Below, piece after piece: positions 27,712-36,111 of a stretch of DNA of 64,000 bases. The notes below the pieces were generated by a model. That model searched no databases. It saw only the letters and a program-made list of their open reading frames with translations, and had not been told where the DNA came from. Source of the stretch: Aquariibacter albus (GTDB lineage Bacteria > Pseudomonadota > Gammaproteobacteria > Burkholderiales > Burkholderiaceae_C); the NCBI RefSeq assembly GCF_014145335.1, contig NZ_JACIVI010000006.1:93050-157049 (forward strand). The letters are read 5' to 3'. The translations under genes and the position numbers were made by a program. The number at the start of each line of letters is the position of its first letter. The first letter of the stretch is position 1.

Positions 27712-28677
27712 ATGCTGAGCTTCCAACAGATCATCCTCCGCCTCCAGCAGTACTGGAGCGACCGCGGCTGCGCCCTGCTGCAACCCTATGACATGGAGGT
27801 CGGCGCCGGCACCAGCCACACCGCCACCTTCCTGCGCGCGCTCGGCCCCGAGCCCTGGAACGCCGCCTACGTGCAGCCCAGCCGCCGCCCCAAGGACGGC
27901 CGCTACGGCGAGAACCCCAACCGTCTGCAGCACTACTACCAGTTCCAAGTCGTGCTCAAGCCCGCGCCGGCCGACATCCTGGAGCTCTACCTCGGCAGCC
28001 TCGAAGCCCTGGGCTTCGACCTGAAGCGCAACGACATCCGCTTCGTCGAGGACGATTGGGAGAACCCCACGCTGGGCGCCTGGGGCCTGGGCTGGGAGGT
28101 CTGGCTCAACGGCATGGAGGTGACGCAGTTCACCTACTTCCAGCAGGTCGGCGGCATCGACTGCAAGCCCATCACCGGCGAGATCACCTACGGCCTGGAG
28201 CGTCTGGCCATGTACCTGCAGGGCGTGGAGAAGGTCTACGACCTGGTCTGGACCACCGACGCCCATGGCCGCAGCCTGAGCTATGGCGACGTCTACCTGC
28301 AGAACGAGCAGGAGCAGAGCGCCTACAACTTCGAGCACAGCAACGTCGACTTCCTGCTGCAGGCCTTCGGCGCGCACGAAGGCACGGCCGAGCAGCTGAT
28401 GGGCCAGCAGCTCGCGCTGCCGGCCTACGAGCAGGTGCTCAAGGCCGCCCACACCTTCAACCTGCTGGACGCGCGCGGCGCCATCAGCGTGACCGAGCGT
28501 GCGGCCTACATCGGCCGCATCCGCAAGCTGGCCCGCAGCGTCGCGCAGAGCTACCTCGACAGCCGCGCCCGCCTGGGCTTCCCCATGGCGCCGCGCGCAT
28601 GGGCCGAGGACGTGCTGGCGCAGCTCGCCGCGAAGCAGGAAAAGTCCCAAGAGAAGAACGAGAAGAAGGCGGCCTGA
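27712..28677 (+). CDS. glyQ: glycyl-tRNA synthetase alpha subunit
   Basis: Encodes 321 residues from the ATG at 27712 ([20 protein letters not shown], the family N-terminus); a seven-codon upstream start is less likely. This is the catalytic class II subunit of the bacterial alpha2-beta2 enzyme, with motif 2 and 3 regions in [42 protein letters not shown] and [21 protein letters not shown] lysine-rich tail follows. glyS begins two bases after the stop. Confidence 0.97.
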   Translation: MLSFQQIILRLQQYWSDRGCALLQPYDMEVGAGTSHTATFLRALGPEPWNAAYVQPSRRPKDGRYGENPNRLQHYYQFQVVLKPAPADILELYLGSLEALGFDLKRNDIRFVEDDWENPTLGAWGLGWEVWLNGMEVTQFTYFQQVGGIDCKPITGEITYGLERLAMYLQGVEKVYDLVWTTDAHGRSLSYGDVYLQNEQEQSAYNFEHSNVDFLLQAFGAHEGTAEQLMGQQLALPAYEQVLKAAHTFNLLDARGAISVTERAAYIGRIRKLARSVAQSYLDSRARLGFPMAPRAWAEDVLAQLAAKQEKSQEKNEKKAA

Positions 28678-28679
28678 GC

Positions 28680-30830
28680 ATGAGCGACGTGAAGAACCTG
28701 CTGGTCGAGCTCTTCGTCGAAGAGCTGCCGCCCAAGGCGCTGAAGAAGCTGGGCGAGGCCTTCGCCGGCACGCTGCAGGCCGGCCTGCGCCAGCGCAGCC
28801 TGCTGGACGAGGCCAGCGCGCTGACCGTCTACGCCAGCCCGCGCCGCCTCGGCGCCCACCTGACGGCGGTGCGCGCCGTCGCGCCGGACCGGGCCGTTTC
28901 CGTCAAGCTGATGCCCGCCAGCGTGGCCCTGGACGCCGCCGGCCAGCCCAGCCCGGCGCTGCTCAAGAAGCTGGCCGCCCTGGGCGCCGGCCCCGAGGCC
29001 GTGGCCGGCCTGCGCCGCGCCCCCGACGGCAAGGCCGAGGCCCTGTTCCTCGACCGCGTCGAGCCCGGCCTGGCCCTGGCCGCCGGCCTGCAGGCCGCGC
29101 TGGACGAGGCCCTCGCCGGCCTGCCCATCCCCAAGGTGATGACTTACCAGCTCGCCGATGGCTGGCACGACGTGAAGTTCGTCCGCCCGGCCCACGGCCT
29201 GGTCGCGCTGCATGGCGAGGCGGTGGTGCCGGTGCAGGCCCTGGGCCTGACGGCCGGCCGCAGCACCCACGGCCACCGCTTCGAGGCGGCGGTCGATCCG
29301 GTGGTGGTCCGCGAGGCCGACAGCTATGCCGCGCAGATCGAGGCCGAGGGCGCGGTGATCCCCGGCTTCGCCGCGCGCCGCGCCGAGATCGTGCGCCAGC
29401 TCGCCGCCGCCGCGCAGGCCGCCGGTCCGGCGCTCAAGCCCATCGAGGATGAGGCCCTGCTCGACGAAGTCACCGCCCTGGTCGAGCGGCCGAATGTGCT
29501 GACCGGCCGCTTCGACCCGACCTTCCTGGACGTGCCGCAGGAATGCCTCATCCTCACGATGAAGGCCAACCAGAAGTACTTCCCGCTGCTCGACGCCGCC
29601 GGCAAGCTGACCCATCAGTTCCTGATCGTCAGCAACATCCGCCCGGCCGACCCGAGCGCGGTGATTGGCGGCAACGAACGCGTGGTGCGCCCGCGCCTGG
29701 CCGATGCCAAGTTCTTCTACGACCAGGACCGCAAGAAGACCCTGGCCGAGCGCGCCGCGGGCCTGGGCAAGGTCGTCTACCACGGCAAGCTGGGCAGCCA
29801 GGCCGAGCGCAGCGAGCGCGTGCGGCGCATCGCCCACGCCGTGGTCGAGCAGCTCGGCGCGGCCGTGCAGCCCTGGACGGTGGACGCCAAGGACCACTTT
29901 GACCTGCTGGCCGTCAAGGCCGACCAGGCCGCCCGCCTGGCCAAGGCCGACCTGCTGACCGACATGGTCGGCGAGTTCCCCGAACTGCAGGGTGTGATGG
30001 GCGGCTACTACGCCCGCCACGAAGGCCTGCGCGACGGCGTGGCCCTCGCCCTTGAGGACCACTACAAGCCCCGCTTCGCCGGCGACGCCCTGCCGCGCAA
30101 CACCACCGGCACCGTGCTGGCCCTGGCCGACAAGCTGGAGACCCTGGTCGGCCTCTTCGGCATCGGCGAGCTGCCGACCGGCGACAAGGACCCCTACGCC
30201 CTGCGCCGCCATGCCCTGGGCGTGATCCGCCTCATCACCGAGAAGCAGCTCGCGCTGGACCTGGACGCGCTGCTGGCCGCCGCGCTTCCGGCCTTCGGCG
30301 GCCTGATCGCCGACCCGCGCGAGGCCCTGCGCAGCTTCTTCGACGACCGCTTCGCCGGCAGCCTGCGCGAGCAGGGCTACAGCGCGCAGGAAGTCGAGGC
30401 CGTGCTGGCCCTGCGCCCCGGCCGCCTGGCCGAGGTGCCCCGGCGCCTGGCGGCGGTGCGCGCCTTCGCCGCCCTGCCCGAGGCCGCGGCCCTGGCGGCG
30501 GCCAACAAGCGGGTGGGCAACATCCTGAAGAAGGTCGAGGGCGGCGTCGAAGCCCGCATCGACCCGGCCCTGCTCAAGGAGCCGGCCGAGGCCGCCCTGG
30601 CCCAGGCCCTGGCCCAGGTGCAGCCGGCCGCCGACGCCGCCTTCGCCGCCGGCGACCTGACCGCCTCGCTGCAGGCCCTGGCCGCGCTGCGCGCGCCGGT
30701 CGACGCCTTCTTCGACGGCGTGATGGTCAACGCCGAGGACCCGGCGCTGCGCGCCAACCGCCTCGGCCTGCTGGCCACCCTGCACGCCGCGATGAACCGC
30801 GTGGCCGACCTGGCCCGCCTGGCCGCCTGA
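28680..30830 (+). CDS. glyS: glycyl-tRNA synthetase beta subunit
   Basis: Encodes 716 residues. The N-terminus LLVELFVEELPPKALKKL is diagnostic; further marks are HGHRF, VIPGFAARRAEI, PQECLILTMKANQKYFPL, DAKFFYDQDRKKTL and the HD-like region YYARHEGL with DKLETLVGLFGIGELPTG. The C-terminal anticodon-binding domain ends with MVNAEDPALRANRLGLLA. It provides tRNA binding for GlyQ. Length is normal. Confidence 0.97.
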   Translation: MSDVKNLLVELFVEELPPKALKKLGEAFAGTLQAGLRQRSLLDEASALTVYASPRRLGAHLTAVRAVAPDRAVSVKLMPASVALDAAGQPSPALLKKLAALGAGPEAVAGLRRAPDGKAEALFLDRVEPGLALAAGLQAALDEALAGLPIPKVMTYQLADGWHDVKFVRPAHGLVALHGEAVVPVQALGLTAGRSTHGHRFEAAVDPVVVREADSYAAQIEAEGAVIPGFAARRAEIVRQLAAAAQAAGPALKPIEDEALLDEVTALVERPNVLTGRFDPTFLDVPQECLILTMKANQKYFPLLDAAGKLTHQFLIVSNIRPADPSAVIGGNERVVRPRLADAKFFYDQDRKKTLAERAAGLGKVVYHGKLGSQAERSERVRRIAHAVVEQLGAAVQPWTVDAKDHFDLLAVKADQAARLAKADLLTDMVGEFPELQGVMGGYYARHEGLRDGVALALEDHYKPRFAGDALPRNTTGTVLALADKLETLVGLFGIGELPTGDKDPYALRRHALGVIRLITEKQLALDLDALLAAALPAFGGLIADPREALRSFFDDRFAGSLREQGYSAQEVEAVLALRPGRLAEVPRRLAAVRAFAALPEAAALAAANKRVGNILKKVEGGVEARIDPALLKEPAEAALAQALAQVQPAADAAFAAGDLTASLQALAALRAPVDAFFDGVMVNAEDPALRANRLGLLATLHAAMNRVADLARLAA

Positions 30831-30850
30831 TCTTTTCTCCGGAGCCCGCC

Positions 30851-31495
30851 ATGCCCAGCCCGCGCGACGCCGCGACCAAGCTCGTGATCCTCGACCGCGA
30901 CGGCACCATCAATGCCGACCGCGACGACTACGTGAAGTCGCCCGAGGAATGGATCCCCCTGCCCGGCGCCCTCGAAGGCGTGGCGCGGCTGAACGAATCG
31001 GGCTTCCATGTCGCGGTCGTCACCAACCAGAGCGGCATCGGCCGCGGCCTCTTCGACATGGCCACGCTCAACGCCATGCACCTGAAGATGCACGGCCTGA
31101 TGGCCGAGGTCGGCGCGCGGGTCGACGCGATCTTCTTCTGCCCGCACGGCCCCAGCGAGGACTGCAGCTGCCGCAAGCCCAAGCCGGGCCTGTTCGAGCA
31201 GGTCGGCCAGCGCTTCGGCGTGAACCTGAAGGGCGTGCCGGCCATCGGCGATTCCCTGCGCGACCTGCAGGCCGCCGCCGCCGTGGGCTGCGAAACCCAT
31301 CTGGTGCGCACCGGCAAGGCCGAGTCGCTGAGCGACGAGGCCGCCGCCGAGCTGGCCGCCAAGGTGCCGGGCACCTTCGTGCATGCCAACCTGCGTGCCG
31401 CGGCCGACTGGCTGATCCAGCGCGAGCGCAGCCGCAAGGCGGCCGCCCAGGCGGCCAAGGCCCAGGCTGCCGCCGGCGGCGCCAGCGCCGGATGA
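30851..31495 (+). CDS. gmhB: D-glycero-beta-D-manno-heptose 1,7-bisphosphate 7-phosphatase
   Basis: Encodes 214 residues of the HAD superfamily. The nucleophile loop is LDRDGTIN (Asp15, Asp17), followed by VVTNQSGIGRGLF, the zinc-binding insert CPHGPSEDCSCRKPKPGL typical of GmhB, and the Mg-binding AIGDSLRDLQAA. It dephosphorylates the heptose bisphosphate on the way to ADP-heptose for the LPS core. A 20-residue Ala/Lys tail is extra. CGGAG precedes the ATG. It overlaps plsC by four bases. Confidence 0.93.
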   Translation: MPSPRDAATKLVILDRDGTINADRDDYVKSPEEWIPLPGALEGVARLNESGFHVAVVTNQSGIGRGLFDMATLNAMHLKMHGLMAEVGARVDAIFFCPHGPSEDCSCRKPKPGLFEQVGQRFGVNLKGVPAIGDSLRDLQAAAAVGCETHLVRTGKAESLSDEAAAELAAKVPGTFVHANLRAAADWLIQRERSRKAAAQAAKAQAAAGGASAG

Positions 31496-32256
31496 GCGCC
31501 GCCGCGACGACGCTGGCCGCGCTGCGCTCCACCGTCTTCCTGCTGTGGATGGCCGGCACGCTGGTCGTCTACGCCAGCGTGGCGGTGCTGCTTTCGCTGG
31601 TGCTGCGCGGCAAGCCCTTCTACTGGTTCTGCAGCGGCTGGATGCGGCTGGCGGTGCATGGCGCGCGCTGGATCTGCGGCGTGCGCTGGCGCCTGCATGG
31701 CTACGAGCGGGTCGAGGCCCTGGACCGCGCCGGCACGCCGGTGATCCTGACGCCCAAGCACCAGTCGGCCTGGGAGACGCTGGCCTTCCCGGCGCTGATG
31801 CCACGGCCGCTGGCCTTCGTGTTCAAGCGCGAGCTGCTCTTCATCCCCTTCTTCGGCTGGGCGATCGCGCGGCTGGACATGATCCACATCGACCGCAGCA
31901 AGCGCGCGCAGGCCTGGGCCAAGGTGGCACGGCAGGGCGCGGAGTTCCTGCAGCGCGGGCTGTGGGTGATCATGTTCCCCGAGGGCACGCGCACGCCGCG
32001 CGGCGCGCAGGGCGACTACAAGACGGGCGGCGCGCGGCTGGCGGTGGCGACCGATGCGGTGCTGCTGCCGATCGCCCTGACCTCGGCACGCTGCTGGCCC
32101 AAGGGCGGCTTCATCAAGCGGCCGGGTGTGATCGAGGTGTCCTTCGGCCCGCCGATCCCCAGCGCGGGCCGACGGCCCGAGGCCCTGATGGCCGAAGCCG
32201 AAGCCTGGATCGAGGCCGAGATGCGGCGGCTGGACGCCGAGGCCTATCGGGGCTGA
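31492..32256 (+). CDS. plsC: 1-acyl-sn-glycerol-3-phosphate acyltransferase
   Basis: Encodes 254 residues that acylate lysophosphatidate to phosphatidate at the inner membrane. One or two hydrophobic helices (about residues 13-38) come first. The acyltransferase block I reads KHQSAWETL, a His-X4-Glu form common in proteobacterial homologues, then the glycerol-phosphate site FKRELLFIPFFGW and block III FPEGTRTPRG. ATGA overlap with gmhB. It is the last gene before the repeat island. Confidence 0.93.
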   Translation: MSAAATTLAALRSTVFLLWMAGTLVVYASVAVLLSLVLRGKPFYWFCSGWMRLAVHGARWICGVRWRLHGYERVEALDRAGTPVILTPKHQSAWETLAFPALMPRPLAFVFKRELLFIPFFGWAIARLDMIHIDRSKRAQAWAKVARQGAEFLQRGLWVIMFPEGTRTPRGAQGDYKTGGARLAVATDAVLLPIALTSARCWPKGGFIKRPGVIEVSFGPPIPSAGRRPEALMAEAEAWIEAEMRRLDAEAYRG

Positions 32257-32319
32257 GCCCAGGGGCTGAGCGCTTCATGAGCGCCTGACCCTGCGTGTGA
32301 AAGCGCGGGGGGCTGACGT

Positions 32320-32411
32320 GGTGAGGCGCAGGGCCGTGGTGTGGTGAGGCGCAGGGCCGTGGTGTGGTGAGGCGCGGGGCCGTGGCGTGGTGAGGCGCGG
32401 GGCTCTGGCGC
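32320..32411 (+). repeat. 23-bp tandem repeat, four copies
   Basis: Four head-to-tail units start at 32320, 32343, 32366 and 32389. Each begins GGTGAGGCGC and is 23 bases long. Units 1 and 2 are identical; units 3 and 4 differ by two and a few more substitutions. A fifth unit breaks off after GGTGG. The period is not a multiple of three, so it is not a protein repeat. Confidence 0.9.
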
Positions 32412-32421
32412 GGTGGAAGCC

Positions 32422-32609
32422 GGCGAGCCCCCACCCCCGGCGGGGCTTCGGGGCTGGCCCCCGCCGAAGGCGGGGGTGCCCTGCGCTTCTCGCGTCGAAA
32501 ACCCTCCGGCCCCAACTCGCGCTGCGCGCTCAGACACGGGGCCTCCCGGGCCCTCGCCGCTGCGAGGCTCGGCCGCGCCCAGGCGCCCCACCGGGGGTGG
32601 GGGCTCGCC
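32422..32609. repeat. inverted repeat pair 1 of the island
   Basis: The 19 bases at 32422-32440 (starting GGCGAGCCCCC) recur in reverse complement at 32591-32609, and the match extends six more bases with one mismatch. Inside lie a hairpin at 32458-32476 (CCCCCGCC, GAA loop, GGCGGGGG) and another at 32552-32567 (CCTCGC, CGCT loop, GCGAGG). Confidence 0.85.
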
Positions 32610-32872
32610 TTGCGGCATCGCGGGCGCACGCAAGAACCGATGCGGTGGTCGCGCCGCCAGACCGCAGCGATGCGGGTCATGCCACCCCGGCGTACAGCGC
32701 GATGTTCAGGCGCGCAGCGGCCCGTCAGCGAGCGCCAGCGATGCGGCCCCCCGCGGTGCGGGCTGGGGTTGCGGGGCAATCAGAAGCCTCGCCGAGCCGC
32801 GCAGCGGGGGCGGGTTGCCGGGGCAGGGCCCCGGCTCGGCCCCCCTTGTCTGAGCCCGTAGGGCGAGTTGGG
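32511..32872. repeat. inverted repeat pair 2 of the island
   Basis: The left arm has CCCAACTCGC at 32511-32520 and GCTCAGACA at 32528-32536. The right arm has TGTCTGAGC at 32847-32855 and GCGAGTTGGG at 32863-32872. The two matched blocks in each arm are separated by seven unrelated bases, so the arms pair as 9 + 10 bp around an internal loop. Confidence 0.85.
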
Positions 32873-32970
32873 GGGACGACCCGCCGCCGCGAGCAGCGAG
32901 GGGAGCCGGGGCCCCGAACGGGGCCCCGGCCGAGGCTTCGCCTCGCAGCCCCAGCCCGCACCGCGGGGGG
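32747..32970. repeat. inverted repeat pair 3 and internal hairpin
   Basis: A 22-base block at 32747-32768 (CCCCCCGCGGTGC onwards) returns as a perfect reverse complement at 32949-32970. Between the arms a perfect 11-bp hairpin, GCCGGGGCCCC with GGGGCCCCGGC around GAAC, occupies 32905-32930. No T-run follows it on either strand. Confidence 0.85.
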
Positions 32971-33070
32971 CATGCGCCACCCGCCGCACCCCACCCTCCC
33001 CTCGCCCCAACAAACCCGGCGCCAAGCGCGGGCCGCAAGCACAAAGCCCCGCGCCCGAAGCCGGAAGCGC

Positions 33071-34414
33071 TCAGGACACTTCCAGCGGATCCCGCTTCGC
33101 CGGTGACCCCAGCCCCGCCGCCTGCAGCGCCGGCCCGCCGCGCAGCCGGCGCTCGATGGCCTCGGCCAGGTAAAGCGCATCACGCGCCACGCCCGAGAAG
33201 CGTCCCGAACCCCAGGTGTGGAGCCAGGGCAAGCCCAGGAAGTACAGGCCCGGCTGCGGGCTGATGCCGCGCTGGTGCACCGGATGGCCCCGGCCGTTGA
33301 AGACCGGCGCATCGACCCAGGCGAAATCCGGCTCGAAGCCGATGCACCAGACGATGGCCGCCAGCCCCGCCTCCGCCAGCGGCAGCGCGCTGCGCTCGGC
33401 CGGGGGCGTCCAGACCGGCGTGTAGACCGAGGCCGGCGGCGCCTCCAGCCCCTGCGCGGCGATGTGCTTGTCGATCGCCGCATTGATGCCGTTGTAGATG
33501 CGGTCGGCCTGGTCCAGCGCGGCGGTGAGGCCCGGCTCGAAGAGCAGGCGCTCGCCGTCGAAGCCGCGCAGCAGGCCGTAGAGCTCCATGCCCTGGGCGG
33601 CGAACTGGCGCAGGTCGATGTCACGCCCGCCATCGCGGCCGGTCACGTAGTGGTTGGTGTTGTCGCGCACACCCTCGCGCAGCGGATGCTGATCGACCGG
33701 CATGTCGTAGTAGCCCATGTCGGCCAGCCAGTCGACCACGTCGCGGCCGCGGTAGAAGCGCGCGCAGCGCGGCGCGTCGCCCACCGCCAGCAGCACCTTC
33801 CGGCCGGCCAGGTGCAGGTCCTCGGCGATCTGCGCGCCGCTCTGGCCCGAGCCAACGACCAGCACCGCGCCAGGCGGGAACTGCGCCGGGTTGCGGTACT
33901 GCTCGGAATGGACCTGCACGATGCCCGGCGGCAGGCGCTCGGCCAGCCGCGGCACGATGGGCCGGTGGTAGCCGCCGGAGGCCACCACCACTTCATCGGC
34001 CGTGCAGGTACCGGCCGAGGTCTGCACGCGGAAGCCGCCCTCGGGGCGCGGCGTCACGCGCTGCACGGCCACGCCCTCGATCAGCGGCGGATCGACCTTG
34101 GCGCGGAAGGCGGCCAGGTAGTCGAGGATCTGCGGCTTGGTCATGAAGCCGTGCGGCTCGGGCCCGTCGTAGTCATGGCCCGGCAGCTTGCACTGCCAGT
34201 TGGGCGTGACCAGGCTGAAGGCATCCCAGCGCGCGTCGGCCCAGGCATGCAGGGCCTGCTGCTTCTCCAGCACCAGGTGGCCGAGGCCGCGCTGCTGCAG
34301 GTAGTGCGAGACCGACAGGCCGGCCTGCCCGCCGCCGACGACCAGCACCGGGTGGTGGGGCGGCGAGGCCTCGGCGGCAGCCGCGAGGGCCTGGGTGGGG
34401 TCGAGGGTCGGCAT
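33071..34414 (-). CDS. nitH: Nit1C flavin-dependent oxidoreductase (MSMEG_0569 type)
   Basis: Encodes 447 residues of the flavin monooxygenase-like family found only in Nit1C clusters. An FAD-binding Rossmann motif near residue 25 reads VLVVGGGQAGLSVSHYL; a second dinucleotide site near residue 185 reads VLVVGSGQSGAQIAEDL. Other conserved parts are DAFSLVTPNWQCKLPGHDYDG and the C-terminal FLGLPWLHTWGSGRFSGV. The ATG at 34414 starts after GGAGACCGCC. It is the last cistron of the nit operon, 38 bases after the small nitG. The substrate is not known; a role in cyanide or nitrile metabolism comes from the cluster, not from this sequence. Confidence 0.93.
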   Translation of the reverse strand: MPTLDPTQALAAAAEASPPHHPVLVVGGGQAGLSVSHYLQQRGLGHLVLEKQQALHAWADARWDAFSLVTPNWQCKLPGHDYDGPEPHGFMTKPQILDYLAAFRAKVDPPLIEGVAVQRVTPRPEGGFRVQTSAGTCTADEVVVASGGYHRPIVPRLAERLPPGIVQVHSEQYRNPAQFPPGAVLVVGSGQSGAQIAEDLHLAGRKVLLAVGDAPRCARFYRGRDVVDWLADMGYYDMPVDQHPLREGVRDNTNHYVTGRDGGRDIDLRQFAAQGMELYGLLRGFDGERLLFEPGLTAALDQADRIYNGINAAIDKHIAAQGLEAPPASVYTPVWTPPAERSALPLAEAGLAAIVWCIGFEPDFAWVDAPVFNGRGHPVHQRGISPQPGLYFLGLPWLHTWGSGRFSGVARDALYLAEAIERRLRGGPALQAAGLGSPAKRDPLEVS

Positions 34415-34452
34415 GGCGGTCTCCTGGAACGGGGGGGCGGACGGGCCGCAGC

Positions 34453-34734
34453 TCAGGCGGGGTCGAAGGGCAGCAGCTCGATCCGCGACTCGGGCGCGAA
34501 GCGGGTGGCGGTGGCCTCGATCTGCGCCAGCTGCTCGGCCGCGGCTGAGCAGGCGAAGCCGTACTTGGCCCGCACGCGCTCGGAGGCGATCTGCATGCAG
34601 TCGCGGATCTCGACCAGGAAGGCGTCCAGCCGCATCGGGCCGGGCCGCAGGCGCTCGCGCACGATCAGCGAGGGCGAGTAGCAGGGCATCACCGTCTGGT
34701 CGGGCCAGCGCAGCTGGTAGGTCATCGCGGGCAT
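34453..34734 (-). CDS. nitG: small Nit1C protein (MSMEG_0570 type)
   Basis: Encodes 93 residues without signal or membrane segment. The family pattern is clear: an N-terminal RWPDQTVMPCYSPSLIV, then IASERVRAKYGFACSAAAEQLAQIEA. Two cysteines are at about 18 and 62. Proteins of this type occur only in Nit1C clusters, annotated as nitrogen starvation response proteins; biochemical function unknown. An internal ATG three codons later could also be the start. It sits between the glycosyltransferase and nitH genes. Confidence 0.9.
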   Translation of the reverse strand: MPAMTYQLRWPDQTVMPCYSPSLIVRERLRPGPMRLDAFLVEIRDCMQIASERVRAKYGFACSAAAEQLAQIEATATRFAPESRIELLPFDPA

Positions 34735-34755
34735 GGTGGTCTCGGGCGGAGGGCT

Positions 34756-36111
34756 TCAGGCCGGCAGGTGCAGGGGCAGCGGCGCGGCGTGCCGCGCCAG
34801 GTGGGCGCGGTAGACGGCCAGGTGGCGTTCGGCGCTGCGCGCCCAGGCGTAGCGGGCGCAGACGGCCGGCGGCGCCGGACGCGGCCGGTCCAGGGCCTGG
34901 ACGAGGGCGGCCTGCAGCGTCTCGGGGGCCAGGGGGTCGCACCAGCTGACCGCAGCGGCCAGCTCGGGCTCGGCCCGCGGGTCGAGGTATTCGGTGAAGG
35001 GCGGGTTCTGCGGCACGACCACCGGGCAGCCGCTGGCCAGGGCCTCCAGCACGACCAGGCCGAAGCCCTCGTTCAGCGAAGGCAGGGCCATCACGTCGGC
35101 GCGACGGTAGAGCGAGGGCATCAGCTCGTCGGGCAGCGGGCCGGTGACGATGACCGGGCTGCCCGGCCCGCCCCAGGGGCCGCGGGCCTCGGCGGCGGCG
35201 CAGGCCTCCAGCCGGGCACGGAAGGCGGCCACCTCGCGGCCGTGGTCGAGCAGGCTGGCGCCACCGGCGATCAGCAGCTGCGCGCCGGGCCGGGCCTGGC
35301 GCAGGCCCAGGAAGGCTTCGAGCAGGCGGGCGGTGTTCTTGCGCGCCTCGATGCCGCCGACCGCGAGCACCACCGGGCCGCCGCCCAGGCCCCAGCGGCG
35401 CGCGAGCAGCGCATCGAGCGGCCCCGCGGCCGGCTGGAAGCGCTGCAGGTCGACGCCGTTGGGCACGGCCTCGGCCGGCCGGCCCCAGTCGCGGGCGAGC
35501 TGTCCGGCCCAGTGCGCGCTGACGCACAGCAGGGTGTCGGCCTCGCGCACGCCGCGCTGCTGGAAGGCGTCGATCACCGGATCGCTGTAGCGGTCCAGGT
35601 GGTGCACGGTGCGCAGCCAGGGGCCAATGCGGCCCTGGGCGCGCAGTTCGGCCAGGGCATTGGCGCCGATGCCGTCATGCGCATGCAGCAGGTCCCAGCG
35701 GGCCCCGGCGGCCAGGCGGGCGCGCAGGTGGGCGATGTAGCCGGCGATGCGGGCCTCGACCATGGCGCGGGTCGCGCCCGGCGGGGTGGCGGGCACCGGC
35801 ACCTCCTCGACGGTGCAGGCCGGCGTGCGGAACAGCTTCTCGCCCGGCGCGGCCGGCGCGAACAGGGTGACGGCATGGCCGGCCGCGGTCAGGGCCTCGG
35901 CCAGCTCCAGGCTGTGCACCACGCCGCCGCGCGGAAGCACCGAATGGGTCAGCAGGCCGATGCGCAGCACCTCGCCGGGTGCGGCAGGCGGGGCGCCTGC
36001 CTCGATCACGGTGCCGCGGCTGGCCGGCCAGTGCCAGCGTTCACCCGGGCTGCGGCTGACGCGGCGCGGGCGGCCCGGCCCGACGGGACGTTCGGAGGCG
36101 GGCTCAGCCAT
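34756..36111 (-). CDS. Nit1C-associated glycosyltransferase (MSMEG_0565 type)
   Basis: Encodes 451 residues of a GT-B, family 4-like glycosyltransferase. N-terminal domain: RIGLLTHSVLPRGGVVHSLELAEAL, then LLHAHDGIGANAL. C-terminal domain: VLAVGGIEARKNTARLLEAF and the nucleotide-sugar region NEGFGLVVLEALASGCPVV. The ATG at 36111 overlaps the end of nitF by eight bases. This gene is not part of the minimal seven-gene Nit1C set but accompanies it in a subset of genomes, suggesting that the pathway handles a glycosylated or sugar-linked product. Acceptor and donor are unknown. Confidence 0.9.
   Translation of the reverse strand: MAEPASERPVGPGRPRRVSRSPGERWHWPASRGTVIEAGAPPAAPGEVLRIGLLTHSVLPRGGVVHSLELAEALTAAGHAVTLFAPAAPGEKLFRTPACTVEEVPVPATPPGATRAMVEARIAGYIAHLRARLAAGARWDLLHAHDGIGANALAELRAQGRIGPWLRTVHHLDRYSDPVIDAFQQRGVREADTLLCVSAHWAGQLARDWGRPAEAVPNGVDLQRFQPAAGPLDALLARRWGLGGGPVVLAVGGIEARKNTARLLEAFLGLRQARPGAQLLIAGGASLLDHGREVAAFRARLEACAAAEARGPWGGPGSPVIVTGPLPDELMPSLYRRADVMALPSLNEGFGLVVLEALASGCPVVVPQNPPFTEYLDPRAEPELAAAVSWCDPLAPETLQAALVQALDRPRPAPPAVCARYAWARSAERHLAVYRAHLARHAAPLPLHLPA

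Larger units (their letters stand above)
32257..33070. other. 814-base gene-free repeat island
   Basis: Between plsC and the nitH stop there is no supported gene. Open frames exist on both strands because stops are rare in this composition, but they encode Arg/Pro/Gly-rich sequence without domains or ribosome sites. The stretch contains a 23-bp tandem repeat, then three long inverted-repeat pairs and several perfect hairpins, listed separately. Confidence 0.7.

Noticed and set aside
32320-32411. Tandem repeat as a CRISPR array
   Set aside because: Units are contiguous with no unique spacers, and no cas genes are near.
32387-33106. Open frames on both strands in the repeat island
   Set aside because: Composition-driven; no ribosome sites, no domains, and they run through inverted repeats.
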